Below are positions 31,243-44,373 of a stretch of 64,000 nt of DNA, piece after piece; position 1 is the first letter of the stretch; each line of letters begins with the position of its first letter. The notes beneath the pieces were generated by a model. It made no database searches. It saw only the letters and a list, made by a program, of their open reading frames with translations, and was not told where the DNA came from. The translations under genes were made by a program, and so were the position numbers. This DNA is from Apophysomyces variabilis (Eukaryota; Mucoromycota; Mucoromycetes; Mucorales; Mucoraceae): NCBI GenBank assembly GCA_002749535.1, contig MZZL01000396.1, positions 245,114 through 309,113 of the forward strand, written 5' to 3'.

Positions 31243-33890
31243 CTAAGACGAGTTCCACAATGGTTTGTCAGAAGATACTTGATACGGTCTAGCGGGGATC
31301 GCGGATTGTACCAATCTAGATTCGTCAAACGTAGTGGAAGCAACAACATTAGCATCCGTAAATGCTGGAGTCATTGTCGAGGAAAAATCCATTGAAGGAG
31401 CCGGTACTGATACCGATGGTTGTGCTTTTGATCCATCAAATATCATTTGTCCAAATAATGCGCTATCGTACAGAAACTCCAGACTATTGAAGTTGATTTC
31501 GCTATTTCCATTCGTGGCACTGAAAGCATCAGAAACAATTGGATTATAAGCTGGTTGTTGCTGTATCGAGTCTATCATTGGTGTAGGTGAGGTTTCAGCT
31601 GACGGAAAAAACGTATCCGCAGTTCTTGCATACGAAAGTTCGCCCGATGAACTGACCGTGGTCTCAGATGCCAACAATGAAGTCATAGACCCTGGCTGAC
31701 TAGCTGAAGGTACAGAAGGATGAGTCAGCGTGTAGCTTGGAGAGGACGATGAGGGTTGCTGTAACGGGACAGGCTTTACATAATCTGTCGATGAAACGCC
31801 GCTGTCCTTGGGCTCATATGAAAGACGCTGATCATCAAATTCGTATAGTCGACTGTGTGCTGCCAGCAGATCCCTGGTTGTGTTCGCCAATCGTTCACAC
31901 ATTGGCCAATAAGGCTTTAATCCCTATACAAGTGGAATCAGATTTGCAATTAAAAGAAAGAAACAATAGCAGTAAAGGATCAATACCTCTATCAAATCAT
32001 ATAGAAGTCGAAGTGCACTTCTGCTCTGTCTGTAAGCGTCCCTCCCTTTGGAAAAGGTAGAGGTCATTAGAACAGTGGCAAAAATGTAGGCTGAGTATCC
32101 CATATATGGCAGAACATTGAAACCGCACATGTCACGCATCGCTCTAAATACACCCATGGCTGCTTCCACACACATTTCGCAGGCGCGAATGCTTGAGCGA
32201 ATCGCCGAGGCAACATCATCCGATAAACCGGACTGCTGTACATCGCTAAATGCTAAGCTGCCTCGATGTAAAACCATCATACTGGAGCAATAGACTGCGT
32301 GAGAATTGAGCCATAAATTGATGTAGTTTAGACTCGCGTTTTCCCTGTGATATTCAAGATTCTTCATAGTAAATTGGAAGCGATCCGGAAGGTCGCGTTT
32401 CCATGCACGTAGTTTTGCATCTAATGTGCCAAATTCCGGTATTGGTGGCCAAACAATAGTTGCCGAATCTGATTTTGCACGGTTCATGCATTTGTTTACT
32501 TCACCAAATACCAGCAATAGCCTCATATAGTGTGCTGCAATATCCATCAAAGAATCGTTCGCGACTTGTTTGTTATCGACAGTAACATGGAACGAAGGAT
32601 CTCGCAAAGCCAAACATTCCGCAGAGTTCGGTGCTTGAGCGTCGCAATCCGATATATCGAAACATTGCGGAGAGGCAGTGCCTGCACTCGCAAACCTAAG
32701 GCAAACAAAGCCATAAACATAACTAAATTGCTATCATTTCATACACTTACTTATCTATACAGATACAGCTCCAATAGACTCGCCGTCGCAACGCCATAGC
32801 AACTGTGTCCACTTCACCATTTTCTTTTAATATAGGTACGGTCAAAGTATCTTCTTTGTTTAATCCCATCTCTTGACAGAACCTTTTCAAAATCGTTCAT
32901 TTTCCTGCTCGCAGTTCATCACGCATAGGCTATTTACCTTACTGCCAGATTACCGTAAACCCAAGCTCTGTTAAGCATACGTCAGTAACTTATTTTTATA
33001 TATAAAGTGTGATATCTACCTTGAAGCAGCTGCACGTCCATATTCTAAACAAGCCATGATTCCCCAGAACTGCAAGTTGGGCATGGTCGGTTCCATTAAT
33101 GTTGCGTCGATTAATGATGTAGCTTTCAAGGCAAACCTCTCGCCTGCCAAATAAGGCGGAATGGTCTTGATACTTGGATGGTCAGAAAACCTTAAAATGA
33201 TCGTATGAGGATAGGCATGTCTCGTTTCAGGACGCAAAATCGATTCACGCACCTGGCCCCAATGGCCATGACGGCCCATAACAAGGGCTTTAGAATAGTT
33301 CCATCCCTGATCGCTTGTTTGATAGTCGCGCGGTGCACAAGAGGAAAGACAGAGTTGATGTACTTAAAAAATAGATCTACTAAATGCATCACTATCTCTT
33401 CGGATGGAAGATCGTCACCCGTTGTCGAGAAATGCACTAATAATTTTTGCCGTCAGACAAAGTCTCCAATGGATCACGGAGTTATGATAATAACATACAA
33501 TTTTCATTGAACCTTTTGGAAGGAGGACCTACTACGCTGAGCGCTTCTTCTCCTCCGCTTTCGCTTAGGAGAGCCGTGCTTCCGGTGGCACTCAAAAGTC
33601 TTCTTTCCATCTGAACGAGCCGCTCTTCGAGTAACTGAACGTATCCCTTTCGAGGACCTCGCTTTTTACTTTCAGTGTATTCGCAGCGCACGTTGCCTTC
33701 TTGACAATGGACGCATTCGGGTTTCGTACCGTCGCATTTGATCTATTCGCTTTCTCGATCAGCGTGATTCCAAGAGCTTTATGCCGTTTCTCACTATGAC
33801 CTTTTTCTTTCTACAAAGAACACAAGCTTGCGTTGCTCGCACTCGCTTCTTTCCTGATGATGTATGTTCATAGTTTTCTGTCTCGCTCAT
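31243..33890 (-). CDS. Zn2Cys6 fungal transcription factor
   Basis: DNA-binding regulator of the fungal binuclear-cluster class. Eight exons (33890-33801, 33742-33499, 33436-33253, 33190-33020, 32967-32938, 32882-32751, 32695-31987, 31923-31243) join in frame to 746 residues. The zinc cluster spans the first intron: ACVLCRKKK then IKCDGTKPECVHC and RCEYTE, all six cysteines present. A basic linker (KKRGPRKGY) and a coiled-coil dimerisation helix (VQLLEERLVQMERRLL) follow. The fungal-specific transcription factor domain (middle homology region) begins near YINSVFPLVHRATI and includes ALRRRVYWSCICIDK. The C-terminal about 220 residues are Ser/Thr/Pro/Gln-rich, as in activation domains. Target genes cannot be read from sequence. 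Confidence 0.93.
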
Positions 33891-35397
33891 GGTCTATATA
33901 AAAGAAAAAAAAATCCGCAGAAAAGGTTCTTTGTGACTGAGAAGAATCCGCCAGACTGTGTGACCCAAATTTGCTACGGTACACGGGGCATCCCGGTTCC
34001 AAATATGGTACAGGCGTTGCTATGAACACCACAAAAGCTTTCAAAACCCATGCAAACTTTCGTTTATATGCATGTTTCCGGATTATAACGTCGTCTTCGG
34101 TATGAATGGATATTGCATCTTAAGTGTAAATGTCGTTATTATTTCTAGATGAAATGCGTTTTGCTGACAAATTTAAATTGCATTTTCAGACAGATTTGTT
34201 ATATAAACTGTGATATCTTCCATTCAACAACGTTTCTGTTCGTAAGTCATGAACTTATTTATTCCACGTCCTGTTAAAAGTGTCTCTTGCAAGTAGTTTG
34301 CGCCGCTTATAGACTACTTCTGCGCAATCGAATAGGTTAACTTTGCATTGAGTGTGAAATAACTTTGCGCTAGTATATTACTGCAAAAGAATGCCCAAGG
34401 CTGAAAGAAAAAAGGAAGCCGTGATTTTACTGTGAATAGTTCAAATCTTGTTTAGGTCTAATATAATAATAGGATAGCATAGTCTCATTCCTTTACTGAC
34501 GATGTTCATTCGATGCAGCAGAACGACAAGAACCGATGGGTTGAGCATTGCTGTTGTACACTCGCAACTTCCATTTGGTGAAGAACGATACATAAGCTTG
34601 TTAATGATAATGAACACTCTGAGCGATAATATCCAATTTTTATTGCATTCCACTGTATCTGTTTCACATGAGTCCATTCTTGCGCTATAAACTGTCAATT
34701 CATGCAAATGGATGTTTATGTTATAAGTGCGTTGCGAATGACTCATAAACAAAGCTACAAGTACATGCGTGCCTCTACATCCTTTGCAGCTAATATCTTT
34801 CATAAAAGTAGTCCATCTTTGCAGTGGTTAACGTATCTCTCGGTTCTTCCGTTGTTTTACCTGGCATCTTACAAGGTGCCACTTCCATTGCGTGTTAAAG
34901 GAGTAAATACCTTTGTTGTCATTACCTATTGGTGAAGAGAGCAGTCCAGGCTATCCCAGGATGGTGTTGGGTAAGACATCATTACGATATTTCAGATATA
35001 TTCCTTTATAAACGCGTATTGTTGTCGGTTTCTTTTATCCTTTGGACTTCTTTTCTCTTTTGTCAGGGCATAAGTCTCCCTGTTGGTAGGTATACGCGCT
35101 TTGGGATTGCACCCTTTGCCCTAGACTCACTTCTGGAGGATCAAGTCGATGTGATTAAAATATACGGCCGTCATAACGTATTTAGCAAGGACGCAGATGT
35201 GTTTCACTTTTAGTGCAAACTTGATGCTTTCCGTGGACACAAAATTTGTTTCAATAAACAGTAAGGCCACATCTACAATCCAATAACTATCCCATAAGAA
35301 CTCATACGAACTCATATAGAACGAAGGAGGACTCATTATTTGCAAATCAAAAAATACAGTTTGAATACGTGGGAGCTGTTTTCCGTTTACTAGGAAG
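33891..35397. other. Intergenic region, no supported gene
   Basis: About 1.5 kb with only weak frames. One plus-strand frame near 34929-35213 has a protein-like end (SLPVGRYTRFGIAPFALD) but overlaps nothing convincing. It holds the transcription factor promoter on its left and the PIMT 3' end on its right. Confidence 0.4.
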
Positions 35398-36511
35398 CTA
35401 ATACCCATATTCTCGTTGTTTATCTTCATCTGTCAACGGCACATACTAGCAAGAAATTAGTACTTGAGTTCACTCTCAGTAACCATACCATTACACCGAG
35501 CCATTTCTTTTCTTCAAGGGACCCATCTTCCTTTTTATCAATCAACATAATTGACTGGGACATCGTACCAACAGGTATAAATAGCCTAAGAATCGGTTTA
35601 GGTGTGCCAATAACTACACTTTACCATAAACATACCGACCAGGCGCTTTCAGCTGTTCGATCAATTCTGTGGGAGTTTTCGATGCTGCTGCACCCACATG
35701 GCTAACGTTTCGAAACAAGGGTGCTTAATGAGACCCCTTCGCCAATACATTTTACTTACATGCAATCGTACGGTGCAAATTCCGGGACACCCTTACGGCC
35801 ATCGCCCGCTACAAGCTTTATACGGCCTGATTCCAGCCAATCCGAATGTTCTTTGCTCACGTTGCGTTTGGATATCTCGACTAATTCACTGATATGGTCA
35901 ATGCCTACCGCCTGACCTTCAGGTCCAACCTATGTCAACCTTAGCACTTCACTTTATCCATCTTTTTTTTTTAAACATACCATCTCTGCCATGCAAGCTA
36001 CAAGATATCCAGAACCGGATCCCACATCCAAAGCTATTATTTCAGAGCATGTCATTCATTTTCCTTCGTCTTATCTATATCTATACCAACCTTTCATGCC
36101 CGGCTTAAGATAATCTTGCAATTTGTCCAATGCATAACCATGCATATGACTAAATCAAGCCATTTGTGAGTCGAGGTTCCATCTGATATGGACGGAACAG
36201 CAGCAGTACTTACGGAGCAGAAATGGTAGCATTATACCCGATGGATTGAGGCGAATCCTGATAAGGATAATGGGGACAGTAATCTTTTCTGTATTTGAAG
36301 ACGGGGTTGGTGTCTGCTCTGTAGCATTTAGGTGATTACTCTTTACCTGTCGATGGCCTTCATGGCATTCACCACGCGGCTCGAAGTAATGATGCTAGCT
36401 CGACGGAGATTCTCTACTAGTTCAGCGTTTGACATGCCTGAATACGCAAAAATAACTATGAAATAGCAGATTACGCAATGTTCAGTCTTGACCTGTGCAA
36501 GCCCAAGCCAT
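35398..36511 (-). CDS. Protein-L-isoaspartate O-methyltransferase (PIMT)
   Basis: S-adenosylmethionine-dependent enzyme that methylates isoaspartyl residues and starts their repair in aged proteins. Nine exons (36511-36493, 36437-36347, 36318-36214, 36149-36091, 36033-35981, 35929-35760, 35701-35636, 35585-35489, 35445-35398) join in frame to 235 residues, the normal family length. Motifs: MAWACTGMSNAELVENLRR at the start, PQSIGYNATISAPHMHGYAL (the active-site Ser/Thr-x-Ser-x-Pro-x-x-His region), cofactor motif I ALDVGSGSGYL, VVxID-like VGIDHISELV, and the C-terminal LIEQLKAPGRLFIPVG. Very small exons (19, 48, 53 bases) are why no long open frame shows. Confidence is high because every junction keeps frame. 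Confidence 0.94.
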
Positions 36512-37337
36512 ATCGGTTCTTATACGTTTTGACTATTGCAAAATAAAATCTAGGTTGCTGCATGAATGCTTTCAAACCATGAAATGCGCGGGTACACGTG
36601 ACCTTTTTTGATTCGCATTATGCGAGTAAACGCTTAGCCATGCGAGGTATAACCTCTGTACTGCCAACAATAGGAAAACCTATACTTCATCTTTCTGTAG
36701 ATAGGGTACTCGGTATCTTCACAATTATCTGGATATTAAGCTGATAACATGGCCACTTCTATACATTGTTTGCATACCAACAATCCCAAAAAAAAAAAAA
36801 AAGACTCTAGCTAGTAAAACGTGTTTTTTCCGGTTTCAGAATAATTACAGTGTGTCGATCAATTTAGTCCATTCACCCTTAGTGGTATTAATGCTAGTCG
36901 AGTATGCAGCTGGTCCCGAAAGGAAGGAAGTTCTAGTAGAGCCAGCGTGGAAGGTATGAACAGGGCAAAGCGATTCCGGGAGGATAGAGTGATGGTGTAT
37001 ACAAATCCAGGATATCCCATTCACTGACATGGTTTCCTAAGCCCACCTCGGAAAAGGAATTGAATACTAATTTTGTAGCTCTATATCGGTGAGGTACAGG
37101 AAAGAAATCTAGACCCATTGTACTCTTCTATTTCGTAAACGTACAGGCTTTCTTGCTGTAACAGCTCTTAGCAAAAAAGGGGACAAAACCAAGCAACATT
37201 TAACACGCAAATATGATGTCAGCAAGGCCGTGAAACCACAGGAATATTTGCGGCTGTAAAGTTAAGCATAAACCTGAGATTAAAAATATTTGCTTTTTTA
37301 CTTTGTACCCTACAATAGAAAAGAAACAGAAATTAAC
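36512..37337. other. Divergent intergenic region
   Basis: Promoters of PIMT (minus) and the DJ-1 protein (plus). Two overlapping minus-strand frames at 36845-37118 read partly like protein (HRYRATKLVFNSFSEVG; TSFLSGPAAYSTSINTT) but cannot be joined. A poly-A run sits at about 36787. Confidence 0.4.
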
Positions 37338-38139
37338 ATGACGAAGGCAATTGTGCTTATCGCTGATGGAACGGAAGATATGGAATTCACCTGCACAGGT
37401 AACGGCTTCGCTTTGAGCCATTATTAGCATTCACCATACCTTTGTTTTAGTCGACATCATTGGTCGCGCTGGGATTGAAGTCATCTCTGTGGGAGTGGAA
37501 TTAGCGAACAAGACTTATGCTGTCTGTCGCCAGGGCATTAAGATCATTCCCGACGCAATCTTCGAGAATCAGTCGTGGGTTGCTGTAAGCTGATGTTAAG
37601 CAACTGCCTTAATCTCATGGATGTCTGTGGTTGGAACAGGATGATTTTGACGCGCTTGTAGTTCCCGGTGGTCTGGCCGGAGCACAAACACTTGCAAACA
37701 ACACTAATGTCCAGACTCTTGTGCAATCCTTCTATGCACAGAAAAAGATTGTTGCATTTATCTGTGCTGGACCGCTTGTGGCCAAGTCATCAGGGATTCC
37801 TAATACGCACACGCTTACCTCGCATCCTTCTGTGCGCGATCAATTAGCATCCGGTAAGTCAACATGGGCAAGAAATAACCGAGTCTTAGGATTTACTTTT
37901 CTTAAAAAAAATACAGTATATACATATTCTGAGGATCGTGTTGTGGTTGATCAAAACCTCATCACCAGCCGAGGTCCTGGTACTGCGTTCCTGTTTGGAC
38001 TCACCATTGCTGAGCAACTTCTTGGTGATAAAAAGGTAAGCTTATTGCGTAGTAACAGAACATTATCCACTAACGTTGCCGCAAAATTTAGCTTATCGAG
38101 ACCATGAAAGAACAAATGGTCACCGCTTCAGTCTTGTAA
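37338..38139 (+). CDS. DJ-1/PARK7-family protein
   Basis: Stress-related cysteine protein of the DJ-1 branch of the DJ-1/PfpI superfamily; members have been linked to glyoxal detoxification, deglycation and redox protection. Five exons (37338-37398, 37451-37584, 37640-37853, 37917-38035, 38092-38139) give 191 residues, matching human DJ-1 (189). The conserved acid is in GTEDMEF (Glu about 16), the nucleophile in AFICAGPLV (Cys about 107, equivalent to human Cys106), and SRGPGTAFLFGLTIAEQL follows near the end. TYSEDRVVVD matches the human region closely, so this is a DJ-1-type member rather than a bacterial-type PfpI protease or Hsp31. It ends 222 bases before the RPL5 start on the same strand. 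Confidence 0.94.
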
Positions 38140-38360
38140 AAGCAATAAAAGTGACAATCCTCGATCTGTTTGAATTAATTTTTGATTTGTATCTAATGCG
38201 AATATACGAACGAAAGGTGTAGGAGCGTTGTTTCTATTTTATCACCAAATACAACACCTCTCTGCTTCCTGCAATTGCGGTAAATTTAATGTCCGATTCT
38301 GCCACATGGCGGCATCTTTGCTATCCACCCGCTCCTTCCTTTTTTCTTACCTTTGGAGCC

Positions 38361-39555
38361 ATGGTATGTAATTAGCGTTAAATGGATTCATGAGGGATGG
38401 ATAGCATGGATGGGAATAGATACTAGATGGATGGAAGCGGATGGGTTGGATGGATGAAATTTAGGAGTGTTGGATCAGGCAAGGGCCAGCATGCACTGGA
38501 TCGTTACATCAGGAATACTTATTGTTCCTTCTTTTCTGTAGCCATTCGTCAAGCAACAGAAGAACAAGGGTAATATTAAAGCTAGACGCTGTTGTGTGTA
38601 TATTGTTATCTTAACTTGTCGAACTTATCATTAGCCTACTTCAAGCGTTACCAGGTCAAGTACCGCAGAAGACGAGGTAATTTCGGTTGAATAACGGGGT
38701 TGTTATAGAATCTCGAAATATTCATATTCTTTGACAGAGGGTAAGACCGATTACTATGCTCGTAAGAGACTCGTTGTTCAGGCCAAGAACAAGTACAACT
38801 CGCCCAAGTACAGAATGGTTGTCCGTTTCACCAACAAGGACATCATTTGCCAGATCGTGTACGCCAAGATCCAGGGTGACTTTGTCTTGTCTGCTGCTTA
38901 CTCTCATGAGCTCCCCCGCTATGGCATTAAGGGTGGTTTGACCAACTGGGCTGCTGCCTATGCCACTGGTTTGCTCTTGGCTCGCCGTACCCTCACCAAG
39001 CTTGGCCTTGCTGACAAGTATGAGGGTGTTACTGAACCCGATGGCACTCTCCAGTTGACCGAGCCTCTTGAGGACGGTCCCCGCCCCTTCAAGGCCTTCC
39101 TTGATGTCGGTTTGGCTCGCACTTCCACTGGTGCCCGTGTCTTCGGTGCCATGAAGGGTGCTTCCGATGGTGGTATCTTCATCCCCCACTCTGGCAACCG
39201 TTTCCCTGGTTTCGACATTGAAACCAAGACCAACGACGATGAGCTGTTGCGCAACTACATCTACGGTGTTCACGTTGCTGAATACATGGAATACCTCGAG
39301 GAAGAAGATGAAGAACGTTACAAGAAGCAGTTCTCTACCTTCTTGAAGAACGGTATCACCTCCGACAAGGTCGAGGATATGTACGCTGAGGCCCACGAAG
39401 CCATCCGCGCCGACCCCACCTTCAAGCCTACCGAGAAGAAGGGCAAACCCGCCAAGCCCATCAAGAAGCTCCAGCGTCTCAACAAGAAGCAGCGCGACAA
39501 CAAGATTGCGCAGAAGAAGGCTGCTTTCGAGAAGACCTTGGCCGACGAAGAATAA
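38361..39555 (+). CDS. RPL5: 60S ribosomal protein uL18 (RPL5)
   Basis: Large-subunit protein that binds 5S rRNA and helps deliver it to the ribosome with uL5. Four exons (38361-38363, 38542-38569, 38635-38676, 38738-39555) give 296 residues, the normal length. The first exon is just the ATG, followed by a 178-base intron. The protein begins [20 protein letters not shown] and contains [50 protein letters not shown] and [17 protein letters not shown] Lys-rich C-terminus completes it. The main exon uses almost only C- or G-ending preferred codons (AAG, GGT, CTC, TTC), unlike its neighbours, as expected for a very highly expressed gene. Confidence 0.98.
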
Positions 39556-40177
39556 GTGTTTTCCTGTTAACTTGTTGCTTGATAAAGAAAAATACATCTA
39601 TACGTAATTGCATTTCCTGCTTCATTTGGATTTTTTTTGGGTTGAGAATTTTGCTACACTACCTAAAAGCGATGGGCATCTAGATTTGGAAACGAATCGC
39701 GCTGATTTCAGTGATTTGCTATTCAGGATCATTTGCGGTGGAAAAACCCATATACATTGTTAAGTGATTTTGCTGCTTTCCTTCTTTGCTGAAACTTGGT
39801 AAGCGGGTGTGCGAGATGAGATAAATGATTGACAGCTTTGTCTGCTTTTCACTATATGGTGGCATGGTCGTTGACGATACTATGCAGGCACCCATGAATG
39901 AAAAAGAAAATTAGCTTTCTACTAACTACTATGCTTCGCTTTACTATGCTTCGCTCTGATGCACTAGAGCTTTAGGAGAGAAACAGAGATTAATGCAACC
40001 GTTTAACGATCCTGCGTCTGTCGACAAACACCCATAATAAAGATAGCATGCTACCAAGGGTATAGACATCAATCATTGTGACCAAAGGACTGTGACACAA
40101 AGTTTCGGACCGATCACGCGCAGAATAAGGCGCATGATTCCCAACTTCGACCGAGTAAAATATACAACTTGAACGTC
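39556..40177. other. Intergenic region with a short direct repeat
   Basis: RPL5 3' end, then spacer. ACTATGCTTCGCT occurs twice in tandem at about 39928-39955 (15-base period). Nothing else seen. Confidence 0.5.
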
Positions 40178-42721
40178 ATGTCAGCGTTCGATTTCATCAA
40201 TCGTTCTGTATCTATTGCTGGTAACGGCAAACGAGAGAGTCGTACATTGTCTGCGTCCTTGCTGGATGACTTTTATGATGATTCTCCTCCACATGCTGAC
40301 AACTCGACAAGTAATCAGCGTGTAACGACCAGCAGATCACCTAATCGCATCACATTGCGTACCGAAAACTCAACTTCTCGTAGTATTCTTTCCGAGATAA
40401 GCAGCACAGAAATCTCTCATTCAGCATATACATCGATTCCCTTACATGCAGCTGCAGGAACACAGCCGCAGCGGCAATCCGCCTTTTCTTTCATTGGTTG
40501 TGAGTACGAGGATGAACCTGAAAATGCAGAATGTGTTAAATAGATTGTGAAAATAGCTGATACCCCAGAAAAGGCTCGGTCGGTTAAGAGTAGTGTGGTC
40601 AATGTACGCGATAGCCAGGAAGACTTAGGTAGCTTGAGTAAACGATGCTTGTTATTTCTGATTAACAAGGTGAAACTTGGTTGAGCTTAGCTTTTACTAC
40701 ACCGCGTGAAGTCAGTATCAGCGCATCCTTCAATTCTAAAAAGGCCTCTAGTGAGATGAAGCATTTGTCGGCTGAAACCACGTGGAAACGAGTTCAAGCG
40801 GAAGTTTCGCGTGAACGCAACCAGGCTGAACGACTATATAATCGACGTACGCTTGTGTATCAGCAGGCGATACAGGTATGCCAACATCGATCTATTGATC
40901 TTGACAATGCCATCTGATACACAGGGCTATTTTAGCTTCAGGATAAGATACAGATGTTGGCAGAGAAGAAAAAAGCAGCCATATCATCAGAGGATTATAG
41001 TACGGCCGACATGGCAGATGCACAACAGAAAAAATTGAAGGAAAAGCTTGATCACTTAACCTTTACTGAGATGGATAAGCTGAACCAGGAAATCCATCAG
41101 ACTTGGAAGAACATAGAAAGATTAGTTACTGAAGAAGTTGAAGCGGTAAAAGCGTTGAGCGAAGCATGCGGAGAGGAGAAGGAGGATCGTCTCAATCAAA
41201 TGATGAAATTCAATATCGATAATGAAAGTTTTCACGAGAAAACACTTCAACAAGTCAATACCCAAAGAGCAGACATTGAAAAGGAGAAAAGGTTTGTTAT
41301 CTTTTGTTGAATTACCCTTTTTCTGTCATCCCTCATACCATCCAAAGTGAGATAGCCTTCGAAATAGAAATGTGGGAACAGTCGCATGCCGAATTTAAAG
41401 ATAGTCTGAATGACATCGCTCGTGATGAACGCTTTAAAAAGGAAGAATTGACTGTGAAAATGGATGGCATACAGGTAGAGAATTTCCAAGTTCCGTACAG
41501 TAAAAATGGAAACTATGGCTGTAGATTGAGATTGATGAACTCACGAACCGCCTGGATAAACTTCGGCAACAATACAAAGAGTATCAATCGCAAATCAGTG
41601 AACTGGACGCAGAGATAGAAAATGCCACAAAGGCATACGCCCCTGAGCAGGAACAATACGATGCCGAATGGAAGGCTATCCAAAAACGCAAACAGAATAT
41701 AGAAGCAAGAGCTGTAAGTTTTCTTTATATTAACTGTCGCTTGACAAAGATGGATTACACAGGCCGACTTGGATCGCAAGGATGTAGACATACAACGGCA
41801 AATGGAAAAACAGGTACAAAGCAGAAAGCGTGCAGAGGCAGAAATAGAAGCGCTGCAAAAACGCATCAGGGTGGCTTCTGAACGTGCCAGCCATGGAAGG
41901 AAAGAGATACAGGAAATATCTAGTGTATTTGTCGATGTAATTAAGGCCCGCGATCAATCCATATCACTAAAGAAGCAAGAGCTATCAAAGTAAGTCGCCA
42001 AATACGAAAGCAATAGACCTGACATTGATTCGATAGAGTGCGGCAACAGCTCAAGGAATGTTCAAAATCGGTTGATACTATGCAGAGCCAAATAATCCTA
42101 TCGCAACAGCGCCTTGAAGAATTAGATGGGTCTATATCACATGCCAAGTTGCAACTAGCAAGCTTAGAACGTCAAAAGAAAGCGGCCGCGGAAATGGGTC
42201 AGTTTCAGCAGGCAGCCAAGATCAGATCAAATATAAAATCTATGATGGCCACGTTAGAGAAAGCACAACGAAGCAGACAATCTCAACAAGCTCAGGTTGA
42301 GACGGATGAAGCCGCTATGCGTGAAAAAATGGAAATGTTTAAAACGGCCAAGCGCACGTTTAAACAAACCGAACATCAAACAGGTAACTACCACTACCTA
42401 AGTATGGGAATGCCTCATTAGATTGCAAAATGTAGCCTACGATATCATTGCGATCCTGGAGAAGTCAAAGGCAGAATTAACTAAGATTAGTCTATCGTAA
42501 GTTTGCACTGTTGTTGAGAGAACTGAAGTTATTGAAAAGATTTCAGGGCCGGCTCCACACCGCAATTAAATTTTCTAGTGGAGGCAGAATTAGCGAGTCT
42601 TGATTTACGTATAGAATCCATGCGTTACTGCTTCAAGCTTTCTAAAAAATCTCAAACAGAAACAGCAGAATTGCTTTCAGAAAATAATGGAGAATCTTTC
42701 ACAAATAAAGATTTGATATGA
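40178..42721 (+). CDS. Long coiled-coil protein with a UVR-like motif
   Basis: Ten exons (40178-40499, 40557-40628, 40670-40875, 40936-41291, 41348-41474, 41525-41713, 41763-41989, 42037-42383, 42436-42496, 42547-42721) give 693 residues. The N-terminal 130 residues are Ser/Thr-rich and disordered (MSAFDFINRSVSIAGNG, DDFYDDSPPHADNS). The rest is nearly all Glu/Lys/Gln/Arg helix with heptads (for example LTNRLDKLRQQYKEYQSQI, LEELDGSISHAKLQLASLER), so a rod or dimer. AAEMGQFQQAAKIRSNIKSM resembles the UVR motif. A tempting in-frame stop at 40541-40543 lies inside the first intron, whose donor is GTGAGT at 40500. The second intron is only 41 bases. Function not recognised; cytoskeletal or spindle-pole roles are possible. 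Confidence 0.8.
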
Positions 42722-44373
42722 TTTTTGCCACTAGCCAACTGGGCATGTACTTCCAGTACCGTATCACCAACTACAAGTCGTTAGCTTACGCCATTGTGAA
42801 TAATGGCGATATTATGTCTAGTTATGGACAACGCAGTAGAACTTCAGGACATTCGCTTTTCTTCATATTATAAACCAAGCTTAGATCCATGTTAGATTCT
42901 ATGGCTTTATTACCATTGTATAACTGTTGCTTCAGTTGGTTCAGTCGCTTCAATTAGGTTCTGCTCACTGGTAAACAAGAGATGGAGAAACTCGATAACC
43001 AGACAGTAAACAAGTTATGCTTATATTGACCATTTATTTCCCTTTCTTTCAATTCGGTTTAGATTGTACGGCTACGTCCAATCCCCGTTGTGTGATCAAA
43101 CGCCCGCTACGATCGATACTTTGCACCAACGGCGTATACAACCTAGAGAAGAAAGATTCAAGATAAAACAAAACCGAAACGGACAACATCGCTTCTACAA
43201 AATCCGACGTTTTATTTGCGTGCGTGCGGCAGTAATCTCTGAAAATACCGTACGTCTCTCTCACTGGATAAAGGAGCATTTTGAACTCTCATTCGATCGG
43301 AGTTGACCTTAAGGCACAAGGTACAGGTAAGGAACAAGGGGCAGGGACAAAGGGGTAGGGGAGTAAAAAAAAACATAACGTAGATCCTTAATTGATAGCA
43401 AATGGATAGAGTACGCTACATTAGTTCTAGCGTAAAGTTCATACTATTTTTCGGAAAATCGATCCTTGTCTTGGAGTTGGGAACTGTACCAGAATGCGAG
43501 ACACGATCCAAAGAAAGATAATAGCTTTATCACAAATCGACCAAACGAAAATGGATAGCTTATGCCAAAGAATATCATGTAGATGGACTTCATGGAAATA
43601 TATAGCAATGACTATCTCTTACTACTGATTAAAATTGGCATTTTCTCTTACCAACGTTCGCTTTTTCAATAGCACATATCCTCCTCTTTTCACCCACGTA
43701 CATTCACGCTTTTCCCTAAGGACCCTGGCCAGGGATAGTCCAAAAATGACGTTTTTTTTTTAAAATGCATGAACTTTGAAATAGTATTGGTATATCAATA
43801 GCGGCTCTACTTAGTTATCCAATCCACTACTTACTTACCATCAATTAATCCATATTAGAAAAAAAACTATGGCTTCGGACTTCGGTTTCGTCTTCTCCAC
43901 ACAACCCAGTCAATAACACGTTTTATCACAATCATCTCCCAGAAGCTCGAAAGGGCGCCAAAGGTCTCCTATGCAATCAAACATAAGGAGTTCCCGAATC
44001 TGTTCTGCAGCTGTCATCCGTCGCCCTAAAAAAAAAGAAAAAGAAAACGAAGCAAGTTGGAGGGAGAGTTTAAGAGAGTATGAGAGAGGAAGACAGAATG
44101 AAATCGAGGGCGATTATGGAAAAGCAATGTGTTCTTCTGATTATATCCATGCGGAAAAGTACTTACTTATTCAGTATAGTGAAATCCACTATAGCAAGAC
44201 CTACTTGTATGTCTACTGGCCAAGGGCACTGTTTTCCGAGATTGGATAGTGGCCAAATGGATCGCACGTGGATCAGCTTATTTTGTGCGACGGCCCCCAC
44301 TTGTGAGTTGACTCCTTTCTTCACCTTTTCTTTCCACTTTTTTTTTCATCTCGACGTTCCTTTCTGTAACATC
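42722..44373. other. Intergenic region with weak coding-like fragments
   Basis: About 1.65 kb. Short plus-strand fragments read like protein (about 42736-42870: MYFQYRITNYKSLAYAIVNN; about 43062-43162: NPRCVIKRPLRSILCTNGVY), but neither has splice or start support. The right end, rich in CTTTTC, is the promoter and leader of the Cdc10-type septin. Confidence 0.4.

Noticed and set aside
34441..34803. 120-codon minus-strand gene
   Set aside because: No recognisable motif, no neighbouring exons, composition like random AT-rich DNA.
38722..39597. 291-codon minus-strand frame opposite RPL5
   Set aside because: Shadow of the strongly codon-biased RPL5 gene; composition is the Leu/Val/Gly pattern of an antisense frame.
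40541..40543. In-frame TAG in the coiled-coil gene, as if a broken gene or stop readthrough
   Set aside because: A consensus GTGAGT donor at 40500 and an acceptor ending at 40556 remove it and keep frame; the gene is intact.
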